Below are positions 1 through 64,000 of a DNA stretch of 64,000 nucleotides, in pieces. The translations under genes were made by a program, and so were the position numbers. Source of the stretch: Amorphochlora amoebiformis (lineage: Eukaryota > Cercozoa > Chlorarachniophyceae); the NCBI GenBank assembly GCA_054601695.1, contig BAAHQB010000066.1, positions 744,001-808,000 of the forward strand. The letters are read 5' to 3'. Positions within the stretch are counted from its first letter, which is position 1. Every line of letters starts with the position of its first letter. A model generated the notes under the pieces. That model was not told the origin of the DNA and ran no database searches. It saw only the letters and a program-made list of their open reading frames with translations.

Positions 1-294
1 AACCCTAAGAAATTGTCATTACCTCGAGACACCCCATTCTTTCACCCTACGCGAACTACAGGCTACAATGCTGCTTGCGCGCGAAATTTAATATTTATTC
101 TTTCGGACGATAAATTCTCATAATCTTGAATATCTCGGTCTTCTGGCCAGGCACGCGAGGACCTGCCTGCGTTCTCGTCCCCCCAGGTTCTCTACCTCTA
201 TCGGACGCAGTATGGCAGGATGGAAGATGATCCTGAAGGAAACTTGTGCCGTATATTCGTGATTTTTTTTTTTTTTCCCTCTAGAAGGCCCGAC

Positions 295-28073
<27,779 letters not shown>

Positions 28074-28308
28074 AGCCCTGAATCCGACTGCAGCGGACGG
28101 AGGCGTAATATAGTAAATATCAAAGACGTGCACAAGCTACGTAGACAAGTGTGTTAAAATCATCAATGAGTTATGATTTGTCAATTTAAATGTTTGCTAT
28201 TATCCGTTATCTGCTTGAAAAATGGCGGTCAGTAATAGTATAACAGTTTCTACAGTGTCGATCGTGTTACTAGTGTTCCACATAGACATATCTCCGACAT
28301 AGTAAATG

Positions 28309-28341
<33 letters not shown>

Positions 28342-28699
28342 TTATACTATATATCTGGATATCTATACATAATATAATTAGAAATATCCTAGATATATCA
28401 TCATGTTATACTAGTAGATATCTAGAGATCATGATAAGTAAATCATATATGTAGCTAGATTTAACACACGATGCGATAACTACCTGAATAATTAACTTAG
28501 AAATTTTCAATGATCCATGACATTTCAAGTATTTCTACTTCTTCGCACACGTGTCTCGACTAGATAGACCGTCCGTCAGTAGTAGCCTTCAAACTCTAAC
28601 CGTACAAGGTAAGGTTGAAGCATACTTCAATACAAGGCCGACACTGGGATATAATCGTCAATAAGGGAGGGTTTGCTAACGGTTCAAGGAATCTTAAAT
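28074..28699. other. Region between VPS54 and the minus-strand gene
   Basis: Mostly ordinary AT-rich unique sequence after the VPS54 stop; it should contain the VPS54 3' UTR and poly(A) site, but I see no clear signal. A plus-strand open stretch at about 28529-28659 (beginning YFYFFAHVSRLDRPSVSSS) follows a CAAG acceptor and could be an exon. An ATG at about 28222 in good context opens MAVSNSITVSTVSIVLLVF. Neither could be tied to a family. Confidence 0.3.
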
Positions 28700-28963
28700 C
28701 TAGGGACAGTTGCATTTTATCGGATCTTCGGCCGGCGCGCCGTAGCAGAACTGTAGGAGAGGGGAAAGATTTGAATGGGATATATATATATATATATATA
28801 TATGATGAAAAAAGATATGTAGAATCACGATTGATGCAATGTGGTGTACGTCGAATATAACAATGTAACATTTTATGAATATGTCATGTTAGATATGTGC
28901 ATTTGTAATGTATTACGGATATGTATGTGTACATATTTGTTTATATATATTTTTATATATATT

Positions 28964-28996
<33 letters not shown>

Positions 28997-29048
28997 ATAA
29001 ATGATATGTATATCTACCTATGTATATATTTATACACATACATGTATT

Positions 29049-29083
<35 letters not shown>

Positions 29084-29138
29084 AAGATCATATATGATGA
29101 AAACAATATTAGATTTACACACATATATATATATATAT

Positions 29139-29176
<38 letters not shown>

Positions 29177-29215
29177 CTATACTACATACACTATATATAT
29201 ATATGTATAGTTAGG

Positions 29216-29247
<32 letters not shown>

Positions 29248-29289
29248 CATGTATAAATATTAATATGTGTGTACACACACACACATATA

Positions 29290-29323
<34 letters not shown>

Positions 29324-29638
29324 TACCTGAGACCAATTAATGACGTGCTCACCGCATCCTTTAATAACTCCTGAGGCGCTTTTTTATATATGTATTATAT
29401 GCATATGTATATTTGTATATATAAATATACATACACACGCACATATGTAAGATTGTAGAAAAACCACATGTGCAGTGCAATATCTACATCTACGGGATCG
29501 GATACTAATTAGGGTAAGGTTAACGGTTAGGGTTAGGGTTGGGGTTAGGGTTAGGGTTAGGGTGAGGGTGAGGGTTAGGGTTAGGGTTAACCGATCGATA
29601 ATCTCTTGGGTGTCAATAGTCCCTAATATCATATACAA

Positions 29639-29696
<58 letters not shown>

Positions 29697-29732
29697 AATA
29701 TACACATATAATTGTATAATAGTATATATATA

Positions 29733-29763
<31 letters not shown>

Positions 29764-30119
29764 GTGTATATGCATATCTATATATGTGTATGTTTGAATA
29801 TCTACAAACATGAGAACACATAAAATGTAGAATATACACATATATATGTGTATATGTATAGGCAAATGTAATATACACACATATGCACATACCTATGTTA
29901 AAATTCATTTTTGTATACATGTATGTATGTACACACATATAACGTATACATATATATATATATATATATTATGTATATATATCTCGTATATAAATATATA
30001 TCCACTTAATCAGAGGCTTGCAACAATATATCTATTTATAGGTATGTATGTATATTTATGCACTATAAACATATGTATGGCCATATATGGATGTTATATT
30101 AAATATTTTTTATAGATAT

Positions 30120-30198
<79 letters not shown>

Positions 30199-31010
30199 CG
30201 AATATATATTATGTATGTATATCACGCCAACATAGTAAATATACGTACATGTGTGGATGTATTGCATATTCTCCATATATCTTCTCATATACATATACTA
30301 ATAAAGCAACCACATGCATAGAATTAGAGGACGCAGCTCGAAGACTAAATATCGATAGCGTGTCGAAATATGACCAAGAGACCGCTAGAGATCGTTAAAC
30401 ATTCCGGAGATTCTCAGAGATCGTCTCATCCGGTGGTACCCGGTACCCGGTGGTACCTACCTGGTGGTACCCGGTGGTACCTACCTGGTGGTACCCGGTG
30501 TGTGGTGCCCGGTGGTACCCGGTGGTACCCGGTGGGTGGTGCCTGGTGGTACCCGGTGAGTGGTGCCTGGTGGTACCCGGTGGGTGGTGCCCGGTGGTAC
30601 CTGGTGGTACCCGGCGGGTGGTGCCCGGTGGTACCCCGGCGGGTGGTACCTGGTGGTACCCGGTGGGTGGTACCTGGTGGTACCCGGTGGGTGGTATCTG
30701 GTGGTACAGGTGGTACCCGGTGGTACCCGGTGGTACCCGGTGGTACCCGGTGGTACCCGGTGGTACCCGGTGGTACCCGGTGGTGCTCGGTGGTACCCGG
30801 TGGTACCCGGTATCCAGTGGTAACTGGTCTTTGAGCTTGCCGTGACAAAGCGTGCCGTCACTCTCTATCACGCTGTCAAGACTGGTACCCATGTGCTATG
30901 AAGGGTATGTTCCATTCATTTTATAGTGTAATCGATCTGTGAGGCTAATATCTCTAATGGGTCTGAATGGAACTATAGGCTACCAATGATATCCTAGAAC
31001 ATTGAGCTAG

Positions 31011-31051
<41 letters not shown>

Positions 31052-31057
31052 ACACAC

Positions 31058-31099
<42 letters not shown>

Positions 31100-31385
31100 T
31101 AAATCAATATAAATATATATATATTATATATGTATGTATATGCATCCATATTGTGTTTTCTTAGCCTAACTCAAAGCAAAGAGTTACCTGAGAGCGGTCG
31201 TAGTAAGCCACTTGAGATAGCAAGGCAGTCAGGGCTGTATGTTACCCTATAGTACCTGAGAGGGGATATATATATATATATATGTATATATATGTATGTG
31301 TATATATGTGTATATATGTGTATATATATGTATATAATGTATATATATATATTTATATATATATTTATAATATATATATATATAC

Positions 31386-31417
<32 letters not shown>

Positions 31418-31483
31418 GTAAAGGGCCAACCTTGTATATGTATATATGTATATATACTATATCTGTATGTGTATACACACACG

Positions 31484-31534
<51 letters not shown>

Positions 31535-31595
31535 GTGTGTGTGTGTATACATAGTTATCTTGCATGCTACATATATATATATTACATGTATATAT

Positions 31596-31641
<46 letters not shown>

Positions 31642-31678
31642 GCAGACCTTATAGGTAGACAGGATGTAATATACATAG

Positions 31679-31717
<39 letters not shown>

Positions 31718-31756
31718 TATATATATAACATATATATACATACATATATATATATA

Positions 31757-31847
<91 letters not shown>

Positions 31848-32138
31848 CCGGTGGCAGCCTTTAGGGGGTGCTGGGGAGATGCATTCAGACCCTCGATTTT
31901 AGTACATGTCATATGTATTTATATATTGTATAATATATGTATGTGTGTATTTATATATATAAATATTATATATGTATATATATGTATAAATATGTATAAG
32001 TATATATATGTATGTGTGTATATATATAATTTTGTAGATATATATATATATATATATAATATATGTATATATGTGTGTATATATACAAAGTATACATGTT
32101 TATTTTGATAAATTTGCATGTGTCACACACATATATAA

Positions 32139-32171
<33 letters not shown>

Positions 32172-32258
32172 AGTATATATAAATATGATTACAATGAATA
32201 TGCATATAAATGAGTTTGTATACATACAAATATAAATATAGATGAACGTTTACGTATG

Positions 32259-32332
<74 letters not shown>

Positions 32333-32416
32333 CAAATATATATATATATACATTTGTATCTATATATATATATATACTACACAAAATACGTACATATATA
32401 TATATATATACATATA

Positions 32417-32457
<41 letters not shown>

Positions 32458-32506
32458 TATATATGTATATATTCATTTATATATATGTATATAATAGAGC
32501 ACTCTC

Positions 32507-32545
<39 letters not shown>

Positions 32546-32577
32546 GTAAGTAAATATATACATATATATTATATGTC

Positions 32578-32676
<99 letters not shown>

Positions 32677-32741
32677 ATAATACAGGTGTAGATATACCTG
32701 GTCCTGCATAGTGCACAAACGTTTCGTTGGCGTATGGAAAG
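28700..32741 (-). CDS. Unidentified split gene on the minus strand (partial, 5' end not found)
   Basis: I do not recognise this protein. Minus-strand exons with AG/GT borders and fitting phase are 32741-32698 ([14 protein letters not shown]), 31891-31849 ([13 protein letters not shown]), 31255-31188 ([16 protein letters not shown] and on), about 31001-30981 (QCSRISL) and about 30895-30807 ([14 protein letters not shown] and on). Further on, 29.61 kb, 29.49 kb, 29370-29327 and 28750-28700 form a second phase-consistent chain, readable in two frames. One frame gives [21 protein letters not shown] and ends with stop 28700-28702; the other gives [19 protein letters not shown] and ends with stop 28717-28719. 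The link between the two chains crosses a GGTACC minisatellite and is not settled, so this may be two genes. The first chain is rich in Cys and Pro, which would suit a secreted or luminal protein; that is an inference only. Confidence 0.4.
29505..29595. repeat. G-strand telomeric repeat in the minus-strand gene
   Basis: Degenerate (GGGTTA)n of about 80 bases on the plus strand, which is CCCTAA in the sense of the minus-strand gene. It forms the body of the short intron between the candidate exons at about 29605-29635 and 29465-29505. Confidence 0.9.
30430..30825. repeat. GGTACCCGGT minisatellite (10-base unit)
   Basis: About 390 GC-rich bases of TGGTACCCGG with variants (GGTGGGTGGTGCC). On the minus strand it starts at the donor of the exon at 30807 (ACCGG|GTACCACC), and each unit repeats that donor. 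Six frames are open because the unit lacks stop codons; the resulting Tyr-His-Arg-Val-Pro-rich frames are not treated as a protein. Confidence 0.9.
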
Positions 32742-34470
<1,729 letters not shown>

Positions 34471-34472
34471 TA

Positions 34473-34544
34473 AGCGTGACACAGCCCACTGTATAGCTAA
34501 TAGAGCGTGACGTTTCCCGATATAACGACCTTCTTGAGCGTGAC
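34473..34544. promoter_or_regulatory. Cluster of three AGCGTGAC motifs upstream of the 2-hydroxyacid dehydrogenase gene
   Basis: The octamer AGCGTGAC occurs at 34473-34480, 34504-34511 and 34537-34544, all in the same orientation and 31 and 33 bases apart, roughly three helical turns. Two copies continue as TGACGT, the core of CRE/TGA-type bZIP sites. The cluster ends 77 bases before the chosen ATG at 34622. A looser CGTGAT lies at 34571 and GTCACGAT near 34587. Spacing and repetition suggest a promoter; the binding factor is not known. Confidence 0.5.
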
Positions 34545-34621
34545 GTAGGACTAAGTTACTGATGACTAGTCGTGATACATCATACTGTCACGATATTTTG
34601 TGTCCACGTGGACTTTTCTTC

Positions 34622-52947
<18,326 letters not shown>

Positions 52948-53959
52948 TGCTGGCAACACATCTGTGCACGCTTGTCGCGCGTTAATTAACATCGAATCGT
53001 GAGTATTTCACAATTTTCTTGTGTGAACGAGAAGTCATTGAATATATCTACTGGTACTAATTCAATAGAGATAAATTCTAAGTCTGAGAAAATGATGGAT
53101 CGAGATATACTAGATGTCAGGCTACTAGGAATACAAAGCCTGCGGAATATGTTCACACTTCTGGTAGATCTTGATCTACTGGGCTGATGGATATGCCTTA
53201 CTACCCCTTTTTTTGTTACTTATTTGTAGCTTATATATCTACACTAGAAAAAACATATCACTAGATATTATGACACATCCAAAAACCAGGCCGTGAGATT
53301 TTTCAGATCTAGAATTCTAGATGTAGTTTTTGACATACTGGATATTCATATCTCTAGAACTAGATACAGATAATATTAGATATAAATATTTTCACATATA
53401 CAGAAAAAAACCCGAAACTTTGTATAACACATGTGCATATCTATACACAGATCTGGTCAGGTTTTTCTGAGTGATCTAGGTGATATCTAGGATATGATCT
53501 ACTAGATCTAGATGATACATACAATATTAAATAATATTGGATATACATATACATATACATATACATACATATATTATTTTATATATATAACTTGAACTAA
53601 CTTCTCTAATTACATGTATCTGATCGTGATGTAATTGTACTAGATAAAAATATATATAAGTATATATAAGTACAATTTATTTTATGAATGTATATTGGCA
53701 TAATCGATATATTATCTAGATTATCTAACATCATTAAAGGTCATTGTTTGAGAGAAAGAGCCCAAAACTGATGAAAAAACAAGTTCGCGATCCAATGTGC
53801 ATGTGCTTTCCAGCCTATGAAGTCTTGCGCATTTGGTATTGCGAGCGAGAGTTCGGATATCCATTTTAATCCTCAGTAGAGGAAGAAAAGACGTCAGTCG
53901 TTGGCCTTGTCTCCTCGGTGTTGCACTTAATGCTTAGACATAACGGACTTGGGTATTGT
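52948..53959. other. Intergenic unique sequence, no gene supported
   Basis: About 1 kb of AT-rich but non-repetitive DNA between two convergent genes. It is full of short CTAGAT/ATCTAG words, such as those around 53330 and 53490. One plus-strand open stretch at 52999-53187 has no start context, splice site or family match and is not called. Both 3' UTRs must lie here. Confidence 0.4.
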
Positions 53960-55268
53960 TTAAAGGTCGAGGGCAGGGCAGCCGGTCTGATCGACGTCGT
54001 TGAGCACGTCTAAATCAAATCCCTGAGCCTTGGCGAGTCCGCGAACCTTATTCACGAGAGCGTCATCGCGGGCCTGCTGCCGAGTGAAGATCCAAAGCCC
54101 GCTGTTGTTGACGCCATTACCGTTCTTGCAGAGACCTTCTTTAGTAGGGAGGGACGGCTGACCACCTGAGATGAGGGCGTAACCTTCCTCCTCGTTGTAC
54201 TCAAGAACCCAATACGGTCCCGAGGCAAACTTGGGGAGGAAACAAGGGGCGACTTCGAGCTTAGCGGGGTCGGAGGTGCTGTCCTCGGTCGCGCACAGAT
54301 TACCCTGGTGCTTGCTCGACTTATCGCTCTCAAAGGCGACGTTGGTGACCGCGATGTCCCACCCGAATAGGGTCTTCTTTTGCTTAGCGTATCTCGCCGA
54401 GACGCAGTAGTTCTCAGACTCGGGAAGGTAGGAGATAGACATCTGTTGTTGGATGAACCAGGGCTTGGAGATGAAGCTCTCAAGCTTGAAGTCCTTCACT
54501 GTGGTGACCTGCTTGCACTTCCCGTCTGCCACGGTCTCCTCCGAGACTTTAATTTTTTTGACGACGCAGGTGGATTTGTCATGGGAGCGGCAGCTTCCGA
54601 GCGACTCAGAGTATGTTAGGTCTTCCTTGGCAATCGGGCAACCTGGGAGAGAGTGTGAGTGTGTTTCGGAAACAACTTGCTTCGGTGCTAATGTCATGTA
54701 ATACCGTCCTGGCTTCCACAGTAAAGATCGTGCAGATTGCAGTAGTTGGTGGAGAAATCGAGGATAGAGAAAACTTGAGACTCTGAGCATGCCTCAACCT
54801 TGCAGCCGGCGCCCTCAGAGCTCAAGGTGAAGCGGTGCTGTCAAAATAGCAGGATTCAGACACTCGGTGTTGTTTCTGTCATCCATGGGACATACCAGAT
54901 CGGTATACTTGCCGTCTCCGGTAACACGCTGAGTGTCAAGAACGTTGGAAGTAGTGGATCCCGATAGGAGGGTGTAGGTTCCGCCCTGAAAAATCAAGTC
55001 GGTACGCCCTCAATATGTAATTCGATTTGGTGGTGGACAGCGAAATAATTGGTGGACATCACACAACTGGTAAGACAAGATTTACATTGTGAGGATCCTT
55101 CCATCCATTCACTCCGTTAATCCGGTCGATGATCTCACCCGCTACCTCCTCGCAACTTGAAGACGAAAAGGTCGCGGTGAGGCTGCAGCTCGCGTGAATG
55201 AAGGACTTGGAGCCCGGACAGGTGTTAGCCGTGGCGAGGGTGGCGAGGAGAGCGTAGGCAACCTTCAT
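53960..55268 (-). CDS. Secreted two-part lipocalin / violaxanthin de-epoxidase-like protein, four exons
   Basis: Exons on the minus strand: 55268-55086, 54985-54896, 54837-54705, 54642-53960. Donors are GTAAAT, GTATGT and GTATTA; acceptors are TTTTTCAG, TTGACAG and TCTCCCAG. The product is 362 residues. It starts with a short signal peptide (MKVAYALLATLATANT). A Cys-rich N-terminal part ends in FSILDFSTNYCNLHDLYC, a pattern I associate with algal lipocalin/VDE-like proteins. The C-terminal part reads as a lipocalin barrel: WFIQQQMSISYLPESENYC, YWVLEYNEEEGYALISGG, then GLWIFTRQQARDD and a final Cys near DQTGCPALDL, matching the family's conserved third region and closing disulfide. Lipocalins bind small hydrophobic ligands; the ligand here is unknown. 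The gene is much more GC-rich than its neighbours, its introns are short (about 58-100 bases) and free of TA repeats, and most of the coding sequence sits in the last exon. Confidence 0.85.
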
Positions 55269-55609
55269 TGTGAGATATGCTATGGTGGGTTGTGTTTTCT
55301 CCGATGTGGGGACGAGAATGGCCCGAAATAAGAACGTCCTCGTGACCAGCTTTTATCAGGAAAACTGAAACGGTTGCGAATACCCCACGTGACAGGCTAC
55401 GTTACCAATATGTAACCGTGTGCAAATCGATTCTACCTAAAAAAAAACAGTACGCGAATAATTATTGAAGTTTCATTTAATATCTCAAAATATTAATAAT
55501 AATTATTAAATTTACATGAAAATATTTAAACACCGGTATTCCAAAGCAAATCCCGGCATTGATCCATTGCTGGAACTCCTGAATACTCCTGATATACAGA
55601 AGATCTTCG
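55269..55609. promoter_or_regulatory. Divergent promoter region between two secreted-protein genes
   Basis: The 341 bases between the start codons of the lipocalin-like gene (minus) and the secreted protein gene (plus) must hold both promoters. A palindromic CACGTG (G-box/E-box) lies at 55386-55391 within CCACGTGAC. A run of A at about 55440-55447 and an AATATTAATAATAATTATT stretch near 55487 follow. No TATA box can be chosen with confidence. Shared regulation of the pair is an inference from the arrangement. Confidence 0.45.
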
Positions 55610-63985
<8,376 letters not shown>

Positions 63986-64000
63986 GTTACCCTAACCCTA

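Noticed and set aside
29465-29505. A CRYCTAH motif on the minus strand resembling AhpD/carboxymuconolactone decarboxylase active sites
   Set aside because: It occurs in only one of two possible frames, and the surrounding residues and His spacing do not follow the family.
30395-30892. Open frames of about 165 residues over the GGTACC minisatellite
   Set aside because: Open in nearly all frames as a property of the repeat; only the unique start (30892-30807) is kept as a candidate exon.
52999-53187. 62-residue plus-strand open frame after the dehydrogenase
   Set aside because: No splice context, start signal or similarity; lies where a 3' UTR is expected.

Overview
This is a eukaryotic nuclear window. 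It holds five split protein-coding loci buried in very low-complexity DNA: (TA)n microsatellites, (CT)n/(GA)n blocks, minisatellites and many interstitial telomere-type repeats (CCCTAA/TTAGGG). Three of the loci have very small exons (30-140 bases, typically about 60), separated by introns that are mostly (TA)n. The organism looks like a microbial eukaryote with TTAGGG-type telomeric repeats. The two-domain secreted lipocalin-like protein at 54-55 kb is of a kind I associate with algae and stramenopile-like protists, but I cannot fix the taxon from the sequence.

Layout. 295-28073 (+): a VPS54 (GARP/EARP tethering subunit) gene; 43 exons were recovered by reading phase and homology, and one is probably still missing. 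28.7-32.7 kb (-): an unidentified split gene supported by splice sites and phase only. 34.47-34.55 kb: a cluster of AGCGTGAC motifs just upstream of a (+) gene. 34622-52947 (+): a D-isomer 2-hydroxyacid dehydrogenase gene in 17 exons. 53960-55268 (-): a GC-rich, four-exon gene with short introns for a secreted lipocalin/violaxanthin de-epoxidase-like protein. It is transcribed divergently from 55610-63985 (+), a secreted protein gene (possibly ependymin/LVN1.2-like) that runs off the right edge and has one intron of about 3.5 kb made of CATA-type repeats.

The most unusual signal is not a gene. In most long introns, short diverged copies of the neighbouring exon edge (a piece of exon plus its splice site) recur one to about eleven times between (TA)n tracts, sometimes inverted. 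I call these exon-edge echoes; they occur in at least four of the five loci. A second system is made of telomeric repeats inside introns that supply the splice sites themselves (GTTAGGG at donors, CCCTAG or CCCTAAG at acceptors). These carry a conserved spacer of about 45 bases found ten times, always in the same polarity relative to the telomeric strand. Together they suggest introns growing by serial boundary duplication and by insertion of a telomere-flanked module.
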